DNA of 26,050 nt from an uncultured Methanobrevibacter sp. (lineage in GTDB: Archaea > Methanobacteriota > Methanobacteria > Methanobacteriales > Methanobacteriaceae), in contig NZ_CALCYR010000126.1 of NCBI RefSeq assembly GCF_937906425.1, forward strand, positions 1-26,050, read 5' to 3'. The notes beneath the pieces were generated by a model. It was given only the letters and a program-made list of their open reading frames with translations. It was not told the origin of the DNA and searched no databases. Shown piece after piece: positions 1-8,159 of the stretch (its first letter is position 1; every line of letters begins with the position of its first letter). The position numbers and the translations under genes were made by a program.

Positions 1-50
1 ATTTAAAAATAATAATAAATTATGTGTTATCAATAATTACTATTTTTTAT

Positions 51-1397
51 TTATTCCCCATTAAAGACTTGAGCCTGTGCATTTCTTAAAATGTGAACAT
101 TATTTCCTATTCTATAACCTTCCTCTTCAGCCAATTCCCCATAAGCAACCAACATTTCAAGGTCTCCGTGAGCAGGAATAATATGCTTAGGCTTTAACAT
201 TCTAAGGAAGTCCCTATGGTCTTCCCTTCCTGCATGTCCTGAAACGTGTGCATTTGAATAAATCCTGGCTCCATTAGCCTTTAATTTAGCTTCCATAATA
301 TGTCTGTTTGCAACATTTGATGGATTTGGAATGATTGATGCTGAAATGATTACATTATCACCCTTCTTTATATTGAATGGAGTTCTTCCGCTAGCAATCC
401 TTGGAAGAAGAGCATCAGGCTCTCCTTGGTGACCTGTGGTTACAAGCAAATACTTGTCCCTGTCATCCTCAGCCTTCATCAAAGCCTTGTTTACAGCCTT
501 TGGAGAACCGTAAACATAAGCGTTAGGGGGAAGTTTAAGGATTCCCAATTTTTGAGCGATTCCACAGAACCTTTCCATGGATCTTCCTAAGAAAAGAATT
601 TCTCTGTCACTGCCTTTTGCAATGTCTGCAATTGTTTGAATCCTTTCAACGTGAGAGGAGAATGTAGTGACAATCATACCGTTTTTAGCCTTTAAAGGTT
701 CTTTCATCAAGTCTTCCAATATGATTCTTGCAACCTTTTCAGAATAGGTTCTTGTTTCTGTGTGATTAGTAGCATTGGTTGTTTCAACAATAAGGGCTAA
801 AACACCTTTTCTGCCTAATTCCCTAAGCCTGTTATAGTCAGGCGGCGGGGAAACCTTTTGATGGTTGTCAAACTTAAAGTCAAGTGCATAGACTATTATT
901 CCTTCAGGAGTGTGTAAAACCGGGAACACGGCTTGAGGAATACTGTGAGTGGATTGTACAAATTCCAGGGTAATGTCCTTGGACAATTTAAGCTTACTGC
1001 CTGCATTTAAAGGTCTTATTGGATTTTTAACCTTAAATTTACGTTCTCCTTTAATTGTTTTTTCAATGAGTGCAGTAGTATATGGAGTTCCAATAATTGG
1101 AGCATCATATCTGTGTGCAAGCTTTGCAACAGCTCCTATGTGGTCCAAGTGACCGTGGGAAAAGACAATAGCCTTAACCTTTCCATCAACATCCTTCATC
1201 AAGGTATCATCAGGAATTACGCCCCTTTCTATTAAATCCAAACTATGCATTCTGTCAATATCTGTATCTTCATGTATGCTAATTCTGTCTAAGTGAATAC
1301 CCATATCGAATATGATTACATCTTCTCCAACCTTTACGGCAGTCATATTCTTTCCTACTTCCTCGTATCCACCTATTGCAATTACTTCTACTGTCAT
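51..1397 (-). CDS. Archaeal RNase J family ribonuclease (metallo-beta-lactamase / beta-CASP)
   Basis: The 448-residue protein begins with the beta-lactamase fold and carries the zinc motif SHGHLDHIGA at residues 80-89 (H81, H83, D85, H86). Further metal ligands are H151 (STHSIPQ) and D173 (ALDFKF). The beta-CASP part follows, with TTGHQGEPDALLPRIASG and the terminal HVSGHAGREDH and PAHGD motifs. These identify an RNase J-type 5'-3' exonuclease/endonuclease acting on RNA in the cytoplasm. Length matches archaeal RNase J (about 450), without the bacterial C-terminal extension. The ATG at 1397 is preceded by AAGGAGG at 1404-1411. fni lies 104 bp upstream in the same direction. In related methanogens this gene also sits with isoprenoid genes; that is family knowledge, and the next gene is off the window. 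Confidence 0.93.
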   Translation of the reverse strand: MTVEVIAIGGYEEVGKNMTAVKVGEDVIIFDMGIHLDRISIHEDTDIDRMHSLDLIERGVIPDDTLMKDVDGKVKAIVFSHGHLDHIGAVAKLAHRYDAPIIGTPYTTALIEKTIKGERKFKVKNPIRPLNAGSKLKLSKDITLEFVQSTHSIPQAVFPVLHTPEGIIVYALDFKFDNHQKVSPPPDYNRLRELGRKGVLALIVETTNATNHTETRTYSEKVARIILEDLMKEPLKAKNGMIVTTFSSHVERIQTIADIAKGSDREILFLGRSMERFCGIAQKLGILKLPPNAYVYGSPKAVNKALMKAEDDRDKYLLVTTGHQGEPDALLPRIASGRTPFNIKKGDNVIISASIIPNPSNVANRHIMEAKLKANGARIYSNAHVSGHAGREDHRDFLRMLKPKHIIPAHGDLEMLVAYGELAEEEGYRIGNNVHILRNAQAQVFNGE

Positions 1398-1501
1398 TAA
1401 TTGCCTCCTTAATTTTCCTAATAAATAATAATTATAATTTTAAATTTTGTTTTTTAATATTTGCAAATTCTTCAAGAAACCTTAAAAAATTGATTTAAAA
1501 T

Positions 1502-2551
1502 TTATCTTCTTGCATATGCTTTTACATCAAAGCCTCTTGCTTCTAACCAGTCCTTAGTTTCTCCCTTAATAATGAGATTAGACTCCTTTAACTCTTCTAT
1601 ATTATTTGCTCCAACTAAAAACATTGCAATTCTTAAAGATTCATTGAATTTGTCAATCATTTCATTTAAAGCATCCTGCCCTTCATATGCTCCCTTTAAT
1701 GCAGGAAGAGCCATGCCAACAGCGTCTGCACCAAGAGCAATAGCCTTAGCCGCATCAAGTCCTGAACGAATTCCTCCAGATGAAATCACAGGAATGTCTA
1801 CAGAATTAACCACTTCAACAGTGCTTACCGCAGTAGGAATTCCCCAATCCCAGAACAATTCACCTAAATAACGATCTTCAGCACGGTAGGTTTCAACAGC
1901 AGCCCAACTGGTACCGCCAGCACCTTCAATGTCAATGAAACTGACTCCTGCCTTTTCCAATTCGATTGCATCTTCAGCAGAAATACCTGTACCTGTTTCT
2001 TTAGCCATTACAGGAACATTAACAGTTTTACAGATTTCAGCTATTGAATCAATGTAACCTCTTGCATCAACATCACCTTCAGGCTGAATGGACTCCTGGA
2101 GAGGATTTAAGTGAATAGCCAATATGTCACTGTCCAATATTTCAATAGCATCAAGCGCCAAATCGTTTTGAGGAGCTCCAATATTTCCTAAAATCAAAGC
2201 GTCTGGAGCATTTTCACGAACAACATCATAAGTGTCTCGCAATTCAGGATTTACAATAGCTGCCCTTTGACTTCCAAGACCTAATCCAATATTTCTCTCT
2301 TGAGCAATAATTGCCAATTCCTTGTTTATATCCTTGGCAACCGGATGCCCTCCAGTAATTGCTGTAATGAAAAATGGAGAATCAAGTTTTTTTCCAAAAA
2401 CTTCTGTGGAAAGATCTATATCCTCTTTATGAACTTCAGGTAAAGCCCTATGAATTAATTCAATATCTTCAAAACCTGTATTTTTATCCTTGTAATTAAC
2501 ATCATAATTCTTACAAATTAATAAATGTTCCAATTTCCTATCAGATATCAT
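1502..2551 (-). CDS. fni: Type II isopentenyl-diphosphate delta-isomerase (FMN-dependent)
   Basis: The 349-residue protein interconverts IPP and DMAPP using reduced FMN, the step that supplies DMAPP for archaeal ether lipids. The N-terminal RKLEH (residues 5-9) is the signature of the type II enzyme. Other family motifs are TAITGGHP, GLGSQRAAI, AKETGTGIS, GAGGTSWAAVE and the phosphate-binding SGGIRSGLDAAKAIALGADAVG. The ATG at 2551 follows GAGGG with a 4-nt gap. It is unrelated in fold to the type I Idi. Downstream is RNase J; upstream is a 904-bp gap before ipk, so it probably has its own promoter rather than sharing a message with ipk. Confidence 0.95.
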   Translation of the reverse strand: MISDRKLEHLLICKNYDVNYKDKNTGFEDIELIHRALPEVHKEDIDLSTEVFGKKLDSPFFITAITGGHPVAKDINKELAIIAQERNIGLGLGSQRAAIVNPELRDTYDVVRENAPDALILGNIGAPQNDLALDAIEILDSDILAIHLNPLQESIQPEGDVDARGYIDSIAEICKTVNVPVMAKETGTGISAEDAIELEKAGVSFIDIEGAGGTSWAAVETYRAEDRYLGELFWDWGIPTAVSTVEVVNSVDIPVISSGGIRSGLDAAKAIALGADAVGMALPALKGAYEGQDALNEMIDKFNESLRIAMFLVGANNIEELKESNLIIKGETKDWLEARGFDVKAYARR

Positions 2552-3455
2552 TTTTCCCTCTTTAATAAGTAAATAAATTTTTTAAATAAATCTTTAAATA
2601 AAATTTAAATAAAATTTAAATAAATTTTTTAAATAAATTGATTAGTAAAAATCATAAATTAGCTTTTAAGAAAAAAGAAGTACTAAAAGACCGATTTAAT
2701 TTCTAAAAGCAGTATTAAATTTTCTAAAAGCCCTATTTAGCTTAAAGAAAAGCCTAAAAACATAATTCATTATTGTAGAATAAATAATTAAAACAAAATG
2801 AATCAAATGGAAAAATCCTAAAAAAAGTCTAAAGAATAATTAAAAATCAAAACAAATGCATTTAATCCATCAAATGATTAAAAAATAAATAAATAAAATA
2901 CTTTTAAAAAGAAAACTAAATTAAAAAACTTAATTAAGCATTTAGAAAATTGTTCTTAAAAAATATTTAAAATATTAAATTCCTTTTAAATAATTAAATA
3001 AATTCTCTCCAATGATTTTAATAAAAAATTGTTTAAAAAATTAATTTCAAGCAATAGCTATCTGATTAATTATTATCCTCGTGTTTATTAGGATTTCCCG
3101 AAATTTATAAATTAGCATCTTTAATATAAACATATTAAAATTTATAAATTCAAAATTATATTTCACATATAATTCAGTTATTTATATATTTAAATATTAT
3201 ACTATTTAAATATTAAGTTTAAATAGTTTAAAATAGTAAAATTTCTTGAAAGAATTAAAAATAAATGAAAAAATGGGGAATAAAAAAATTTTAAGAAAAA
3301 TAATTAAAAAATAGGATAAATTTCTAAAAAATATTCAGAAAAAAAAATTGAAAAAAATAAGAAAAAATTTTTAAAAAATAGGATTAAAATAAAAATAAAA
3401 TAAGTTAAAAATAATTAAAAATAGAGAAAAATTTTTAAAATTCCAATGATTTTAA
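2552..3455. other. 904-bp intergenic region, very AT-rich, no gene seen
   Basis: No open frame longer than about 20 codons has a ribosome binding site here. The segment 2579-2637 is a degenerate array of an 11-12 base AAATAAAATTT unit. A slightly GC-richer spot at 3075-3113 holds the inverted repeat ATTTC-CC-GAAAT (3093-3104) followed by the perfect palindrome AATTTATAAATT. The 13-mer AAATTTATAAATT occurs at 3101-3113 and again at 3138-3150. These could be promoter/TATA elements for fni, but would leave a leader of over 500 nt. Function is not shown. Confidence 0.5.
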
Positions 3456-4271
3456 TTAAAATTTAGAGATTTTAGTTCCTCTAACCTCTTCTCCTTGAAG
3501 AGCCTTGGAAACAGCTCCCTCTTCATTGGCGTCAATGATTTCAGAGGAAATATTATACTCAGCAAGCTCTAAAAGCTCTTTTACCTTTCCAACCATGCCC
3601 CCAGTAACATCCACATTGGTTGTAGACTCTAAGGATTTAATGTCCTCAATGGAACTTACCCTATCTATATGAACTGCATCATCATTTGTTTTAGGATTTT
3701 TTGTATAAACCCCATCAACATCAGTTCCTAAAACGATTCTATCTGACTTTAGGAATTTAGCAATGTACTGAAGAATCTGATCTCCTGAAATAACAGCAAA
3801 CTTAAGCTCTGAATCCAAGACAACATCACCGAATAAAACCGGAACATAACCTTCATGAAGGTATTTTTTAATGATTTCCAAATTACATGTATCGATTCTT
3901 TTGTTGTGACTTGTAATAAATGAGGAAGGCGGAATTGCAATAGCTGGAATACCCTTTTCCAATAAAGAAGCACAAATAATTGAATTTAACCTTTTAACCT
4001 CATTTTGAATCTCACAAAATCCAATCCTTTTGCTTAAATAATCCTTCATTTCAAAAGGTTCGCCAATAGCATATTTTTTAGCAGGAGGATGTCCGAAAGA
4101 ACCTGCACCATGCACAATAATAAGACCATCAACCAAATCACTGGAAATCTCATCAGCATAAAATGATTCCCTAATCTCTTCAGAGATCCTATTTAAACTT
4201 TCATAATCAACTTCAGGTTCATTAGAATCCTTTTCAGTTAATATGCTTCCACCAATCTTTAAAATAATCAT
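3456..4271 (-). CDS. ipk: Isopentenyl phosphate kinase (amino acid kinase family)
   Basis: The 271-residue protein phosphorylates isopentenyl phosphate to isopentenyl diphosphate, the last step of the archaeal alternative mevalonate route. The N-terminus shows the amino-acid-kinase lysine K5 and glycine loop KIGGS. HGAGSFGHPPAKKYAIG holds H61, equivalent to the catalytic histidine that separates IPKs from other family members. LGTDVDGVYTKNP and DVTGGMVGKV are the nucleotide-binding segments. The ATG at 4271 has only a weak GTGA upstream. mvk ends 128 bp upstream in the same direction, so the two kinases are probably co-transcribed. Confidence 0.94.
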   Translation of the reverse strand: MIILKIGGSILTEKDSNEPEVDYESLNRISEEIRESFYADEISSDLVDGLIIVHGAGSFGHPPAKKYAIGEPFEMKDYLSKRIGFCEIQNEVKRLNSIICASLLEKGIPAIAIPPSSFITSHNKRIDTCNLEIIKKYLHEGYVPVLFGDVVLDSELKFAVISGDQILQYIAKFLKSDRIVLGTDVDGVYTKNPKTNDDAVHIDRVSSIEDIKSLESTTNVDVTGGMVGKVKELLELAEYNISSEIIDANEEGAVSKALQGEEVRGTKISKF

Positions 4272-4290
4272 AAAAAATCACACAAAAATG

Positions 4291-4400
4291 AAATAATTAA
4301 TAAAACAATTAAAATAAACTTAAATAAAATAAACTTAAATAAAATTAACTAATTAAAACCAAATAATTTATAAAACAATTAAAATAAACTCAAATAAAAT
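4291..4400. repeat. Direct repeat, 40 bp, 70-bp period, at the 3' end of mvk
   Basis: 4291-4330 and 4361-4400 are identical at 38 of 40 positions. The similarity continues into TAACTAAT, which at 4401-4408 encodes the last mvk residues and the stop codon and recurs at 4346-4353 outside the gene. Between them a 15-base AAACTTAAATAAAAT unit is itself doubled. This looks like a duplication of the mvk 3' end and its trailer, lying between mvk and ipk. Confidence 0.75.
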
Positions 4401-5383
4401 TAACTAATAGGAGGAGCCCTACGATTAACCAAAACTCCATCTTTAGAGAATTTTACCTTAATTGTTCTGTCTTTCTTATTGATTGCCTCCGCTACAGAAT
4501 CAACAGTATAATCCTTACATAATGAAATCATGCTTCCTCCACCACCGGAACCTGTGATTTTAGAAGCCAATGCACCATTTTCCCGAGCTGTATAAATCAT
4601 ACGGGACAATTCAAAAGTATTTACACCTAATGAATCAAGTAAGCCCTGATTTAAATTCATCAATTCTGCAATCTTCTCAATGTCATTTTTTAATATGGCC
4701 ACTCTTGCCTCATTTGCAATCTTACCCATGGTGCCAATTATTGGATCAATCAATTCAGGATAGTTTTCCTTTAATTTCCTTACGTTTCTAACCATTTTAC
4801 CAGTATTACCGTATTTAGAGGTATATCCTATAACAAATGGAGCGTCAAGACTTTTATCAAAATGAACGATTCTCTTCTCACGGGACAAGTATACAAGCCC
4901 TCCATAGGTACTTACCAAGGTATCCAATGGGCTGGCTATTCCCTGAACATCCTCTTCAACACCATGAGCCTCTTCAGCCAATTTTTCCTTGGTTATTGGA
5001 ACTCCATGGTATTTGTGCAAAGCGGCAATTGTTGCTACTGTTACAGCTGCAGAAGAACCTAATCCAGAACCTATAGGCAAATTAAGACCTAGATTAACAT
5101 CTATGTTACTGTGATCGTGAAACTTGCCCATGGCATTTAAAATATAACGAATAATGCCGGGCTTACCTTTTTTTAAGATATAAGTTCCTCTACGGGTGTC
5201 CAAGACTACCTCAAAACCTAAATCCTGAGATTTTAAAGTGGAATAGTTATTTGGAGACTTACGAATGCTTACAGTAGCCCTTTTATTAACTGCCCCCGCA
5301 ATAGCAGGTTCATCATAGACTACAGAATGTTCTCCAAATAGAATAGTCTTTCCAGGTGCAGAAGCTACAGCAAGTTTCGCCAT
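4400..5383 (-). CDS. mvk: Mevalonate kinase (GHMP kinase family)
   Basis: This GHMP kinase phosphorylates mevalonate with ATP at the entry of the isoprenoid lipid pathway. Counting from the chosen start, it shows substrate motif APGKTILFGEHSVVY (about 9-23), the ATP-binding glycine loop PIGSGLGSSAAV (about 103-114), a catalytic aspartate in SPLDTLVS (about residue 154) and the C-terminal KITGSGGGGSMI loop. Two in-frame ATGs exist, at 5389 and 5383. The GGAG at 5392-5395 is 2 nt from the first and 8 nt from the second, so I chose 5383 (327 residues). ipk is downstream; a Cys-rich ORF diverges upstream. Confidence 0.94.
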   Translation of the reverse strand: MAKLAVASAPGKTILFGEHSVVYDEPAIAGAVNKRATVSIRKSPNNYSTLKSQDLGFEVVLDTRRGTYILKKGKPGIIRYILNAMGKFHDHSNIDVNLGLNLPIGSGLGSSAAVTVATIAALHKYHGVPITKEKLAEEAHGVEEDVQGIASPLDTLVSTYGGLVYLSREKRIVHFDKSLDAPFVIGYTSKYGNTGKMVRNVRKLKENYPELIDPIIGTMGKIANEARVAILKNDIEKIAELMNLNQGLLDSLGVNTFELSRMIYTARENGALASKITGSGGGGSMISLCKDYTVDSVAEAINKKDRTIKVKFSKDGVLVNRRAPPIS

Positions 5384-5403
5384 TTTCATTTCTCCAAAAG
5401 TTC

Positions 5404-5446
5404 AATAAACAAATATAAACAAATATAACAAATATAAACAAATATT
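5404..5446. repeat. Short tandem AAACAAATAT repeat in the mvk leader
   Basis: A 10-11 base AAATATAAAC unit is repeated about four times just upstream of the mvk Shine-Dalgarno site. On the transcribed strand it is a T-rich array. It lies in the shared region between the divergent mvk and the small Cys-rich ORF. A role is unknown. Confidence 0.55.
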
Positions 5447-5613
5447 CAATAAGTTAATAATAAAAAAATTAAATAAAAACTTTTTGTTTTTTAAATTAAA
5501 TTATGTTTTAATGCTAAAAGCTTAAAAACATATTTGAAACATTTAAAAAACTTATAAAAAATTATAGATATTTATAAGTTTATCTTAAATACTATAAATA
5601 GTATACTATAAAT

Positions 5614-5748
5614 ATGGAAGAAAAGGAATGTTATAACTGCAAATATCTTGAATTTGACATAAACTTATGCACCCAATACTTTTGTATTTTTCATGAAAAG
5701 CTAATAAACCAGTCTGACAGCTGCAAGGATTGGGTAAAAAAGGATTAA
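5614..5748 (+). CDS. Small Cys-rich protein, 44 residues (hypothetical)
   Basis: The frame runs from ATG at 5614 to TAA at 5748 in an otherwise non-coding, AT-rich gap and is visibly richer in G and C. It has five cysteines: C6-x2-C9 (CYNCKYL), C19, C24 and C37 in SCKDW. The pattern CxxCxY...C...CxxW resembles small zinc- or metal-binding proteins common in prokaryotes, but I cannot assign a family. No Shine-Dalgarno sequence is visible, so a leaderless message is likely; TATA-like stretches lie at 5571-5600. It is divergent from mvk. Composition and cysteine spacing make a real gene more likely than chance; expression is unproven. Confidence 0.6.
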   Translation: MEEKECYNCKYLEFDINLCTQYFCIFHEKLINQSDSCKDWVKKD

Positions 5749-5830
5749 TAGGTAAAATAAATAAAAATAATAGCTAAAATAGAAAATAAATTATTAAAAT
5801 AATTAAAATAATTAAAATAAGAAAGTAAAA

Positions 5831-5878
5831 TAAGTATTAAAATAAGTATTAAAATAAGTATTAAAATAAGTATTAAAA
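5831..5878. repeat. Tandem 12-bp repeat, 4 copies
   Basis: The unit TAAGTATTAAAA is repeated exactly four times, followed by a degenerate fifth copy. It lies between the Cys-rich ORF and the MEMO-family gene, which converge. It fits slippage in low-complexity trailer DNA. Confidence 0.8.
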
Positions 5879-6007
5879 TAAGGAAAATAAAGTAAAATAA
5901 ATATAATAAGTTTTAAAATAAGAAAAATAAAATAAAATAAATTAAATAAATAAAATAAATTATTAAAATTATTTAAATAAACTTAAATAAATCAAATTAG
6001 TGAACTT

Positions 6008-6046
6008 AAGATAAAAATAATAAATAATTGGATTAAAATCCCAATT
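6008..6046 (-). terminator. Putative terminator of the MEMO-family gene
   Basis: Read on the minus strand, the bases at the stop codon form AATTGGGATT pairing with AATCCAATT (9 bp with one bulged base, 2-nt loop), followed by a U-rich run ATTTATTATTTTTAT. Position directly at the stop supports a transcript 3' end. Archaeal termination mainly needs the U-tract, so the stem may be incidental. Confidence 0.45.
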
Positions 6047-6893
6047 AATACCATATTCCAGAGCCATAGCCCACTACAGAAGCATAATCCAAAGTAATGT
6101 CACCGCTTGTGGAATGCATTAAAAGTTCAAAATTCTTTTGAGACAATTTTTTAGAATATTCCATAGCAACCATAGTTGGACCGTATCCACACATAGTAAT
6201 CTGTTCCTTTTGAACAACTTCGTAGAGTCCTTCAGTATTTCCACTTTTCACTTCATTAAACACCAAGTTGTCATGTTCAATTGTCTTTTCCTGAGACTTA
6301 AAATGAGACAAATCAGTGCTGTCTATAAGGGTAATATTCCTTCCCAATTCCTCCCTTGCCTCATAAATTGAATTTGCCAAATCAATTGAAGCCTCAACAG
6401 ATTGGTCCATCATGCAAATGGGGACGATCTTGAAATCATTTGAAAAATACTTAAGAAATGGAAGCTGAACCTCTATGCTGTGTTCCCTAATATGAGCTTG
6501 ATAGTCGGCAGATGCATAATTGGACTTGGATATGATATTGTTTGCCAGTTCACTGTCCACATCAACCACACCGATTGGAACGACCCATGACCCTTCGTTA
6601 AAGACTGAAACCTCACTTCCAAATCCAGTATGATTAGGGCATAAAATAACAAAGGTTTCTGGAAAGCCGTCTTGAGCTATTTTTGAATAGGCATGAGCTG
6701 CTGTAGGGCCGGAATAAACATAGCCTGCATGAGGAACCATAACTGCATTTACATTTTCTGACTTGTTTATTCTGGACAATTTAGGGACTTCTCCAGGCCC
6801 TAACTTGTGTTTAAAACAATCCTCTATGCTTTCTCTTAAGTATTTTATATTGCTTTCATAAAATGCACCGGCAACTGCAGCTTCTCTAATCAT
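6045..6893 (-). CDS. MEMO1 family protein (AmmeMemoRadiSam system protein B type)
   Basis: The 282-residue protein belongs to the MEMO family, a dioxygenase-like fold. It shows the family motifs VPHAGYVYSGPTAAHAY (H55), PNHTG (H88), REHSIEVQLPFLKYF (about 136-150), DSTDLSHF (about 191-198) and MCGYGPT (C235). H55, H88 and C235 correspond to the metal-binding residues reported for human MEMO1. The biochemical role in archaea is not established; in many genomes the family travels with an AMMECR1 protein and a radical SAM enzyme, neither of which is in this window. The ATG at 6893 follows GGTGA by 4 nt. It lies between rpsB and mvk. Confidence 0.92.
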   Translation of the reverse strand: MIREAAVAGAFYESNIKYLRESIEDCFKHKLGPGEVPKLSRINKSENVNAVMVPHAGYVYSGPTAAHAYSKIAQDGFPETFVILCPNHTGFGSEVSVFNEGSWVVPIGVVDVDSELANNIISKSNYASADYQAHIREHSIEVQLPFLKYFSNDFKIVPICMMDQSVEASIDLANSIYEAREELGRNITLIDSTDLSHFKSQEKTIEHDNLVFNEVKSGNTEGLYEVVQKEQITMCGYGPTMVAMEYSKKLSQKNFELLMHSTSGDITLDYASVVGYGSGIWY

Positions 6894-7269
6894 TATTTCA
6901 CCAAATCTTAAATTTTTAAATAATTAACAATTAATAATAGTTTAATTAACTTAATATAAAAAATTTTATTTATTTTTTTAAAATGAATTAATTAATTAAA
7001 TTTTTAAAATTAATAAAATAACTAAAAATTAATGAAAATAAAATAAAAATAATTAAAATTATGTAAAATTTTAAATAAAAATAGCTAAAAATTAATGAAA
7101 ATAGAATAAAATAGTAAAAAATGAATAAAAATTAGTTAAAATAGAATAAAAATAGAATAAAAATTAGTTAAAAAAAGTTTAAAATTAAAATTAAAATAAA
7201 AATAAAAATAAAAGAACCTTAAAAAATAAAATAGAAAAGATTTAAAGACTGAAAGTCTCTAAATCACAC
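6894..7269. other. 376-bp intergenic region, low-complexity AT
   Basis: Apart from the rpsB terminator at its right edge, it holds only A-rich runs. AAAAATTAATGAAAATA occurs twice (about 7023 and 7087) and an AATAAAAATTAGTTAAAATAGAAT-like unit recurs around 7120-7175. No ORF or RNA gene is seen. Confidence 0.45.
7215..7258 (-). terminator. Putative rpsB terminator
   Basis: AGACT-GAA-AGTCT (7246-7258) forms a 5-bp stem with a 3-nt loop 12 nt past the rpsB stop codon on the minus strand. It is followed there by a U-rich run down to about 7215 (TTTAAATCTTTTCTATTTT). The stem is short, so confidence is moderate. Confidence 0.45.
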
Positions 7270-7866
7270 TTAGAATTTAAGTTCGAAGTCAGAAGGTTCA
7301 ATATCAAGATCTTCGTCTTCTCCGATAATTCCTCTTTCTCTTAAGATTTGTCTTGCAAGTAACCAGTAGATTAAAGCAATAGCTTTTCTACCTTTGTTGT
7401 TAGATGGAACACAAATATCTACATTAGCGAGTAAGTTTTCTGAATCACATAAACCTACTACAGGAATACCGTTTTGCTTGGATTCTAAAATAGCTTGAGA
7501 ATCAGATCTTGGGTCTGTTACAACAATAACTTTAGGTTCAATAAATTTAGCATATCTAGGGTTGGTTAAAGTACCTGGGATGAATCTGCCTGGAATGGTT
7601 TTACATCCAGTGATTTCACCGAATTTTTTAACAGGAGCTTGACCGTATTGACGGGTAGCAACCACTAATATGTCATCAGGGTCGTATTTTGCTAAGAATT
7701 TAGCAACAGCTCTGATTCTTTCATCAGTTTTACGAACGTCTAAAACATATAAACCGTCTGCTCTTACACGGAAAATGTATTTTTCCATATCATGAGTCTT
7801 TTGTTGGGTACCAATGTGTAACCCAGCAGCTAAATAATTGTCTAAAGGGATTAATAAATCTGACAC
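7270..7866 (-). CDS. rpsB: 30S ribosomal protein S2
   Basis: This is archaeal S2 (uS2) of the small ribosomal subunit. Recognisable stretches are LIPLDNYLAAGLHIGTQQKT, FRVRADGLYVLDVRKTDER, RFIPGTLTNP, VTDPRSDSQAI and the C-terminal NKGRKAIALIYWLLARQIL. I chose the GTG at 7866 (198 residues) because GGTGA at 7871-7875 sits 4 nt before it, the same spacing as at the L34e, MEMO and M48 genes here. An ATG at 7884 would add six residues but has no binding site in front. Ferredoxin lies upstream and MEMO downstream. Confidence 0.94.
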   Translation of the reverse strand: MSDLLIPLDNYLAAGLHIGTQQKTHDMEKYIFRVRADGLYVLDVRKTDERIRAVAKFLAKYDPDDILVVATRQYGQAPVKKFGEITGCKTIPGRFIPGTLTNPRYAKFIEPKVIVVTDPRSDSQAILESKQNGIPVVGLCDSENLLANVDICVPSNNKGRKAIALIYWLLARQILRERGIIGEDEDLDIEPSDFELKF

Positions 7867-7926
7867 TTTATCACCTAATACCATAAATTTTTTTATTGTT
7901 AATAATTGAAATAATCTGTTATTTAC

Positions 7927-8000
7927 AAATCTAAATTAATTTGAAATATTTTTAGATATTTACATATTTAAAAATCTAAATTAATTTGAAATATTTATAG
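7927..8000. repeat. Direct repeat, 25 bp exact, 45-bp period, upstream of rpsB
   Basis: 7927-7951 and 7972-7996 are identical over 25 bases (AAATCTAAATTAATTTGAAA and five more) and stay similar for about five further bases (TTAGA versus ATAGA). The pair lies 60-130 bp upstream of the rpsB start, where its promoter or leader should be. It could be paired binding sites or simple duplication. Confidence 0.7.
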
Positions 8001-8102
8001 ATAAAAATCTGAATTTATTTTATTTTAAAAACGTCAAAACATAATAAGAAAATGATTAGATTAAATTATATTTATATTTATATTTATATTTTGATTATTT
8101 TT

Positions 8103-8136
8103 AAAAAAAATTAAAGAATAGAATCCGAAGATTCTA
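8103..8136 (-). terminator. UUCG-capped terminator hairpin after the ferredoxin gene
   Basis: On the minus strand TAGAATC-TTCG-GATTCTA forms a perfect 7-bp stem closed by a UUCG tetraloop. It starts 24 nt after the ferredoxin stop and is followed by TTCTTTAATTTTTTTT. The stem, stable loop and U-tract match an intrinsic terminator. Confidence 0.65.
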
Positions 8137-8159
8137 GACTTAAAAAAACATGTTCAAAT

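Noticed and set aside
949..1152. Open frame on the plus strand inside the RNase J gene
   Set aside because: It is antisense to a well-supported gene with no ribosome binding site; the same holds for other long antisense frames within eno, rpoD, L13, L18e, mvk and cbf5.
2552..3455. Hidden small genes or RNA in the fni-ipk gap
   Set aside because: Only frames of fewer than 20 codons, no binding sites, and no stem with GC pairs beyond a 5-bp inverted repeat.
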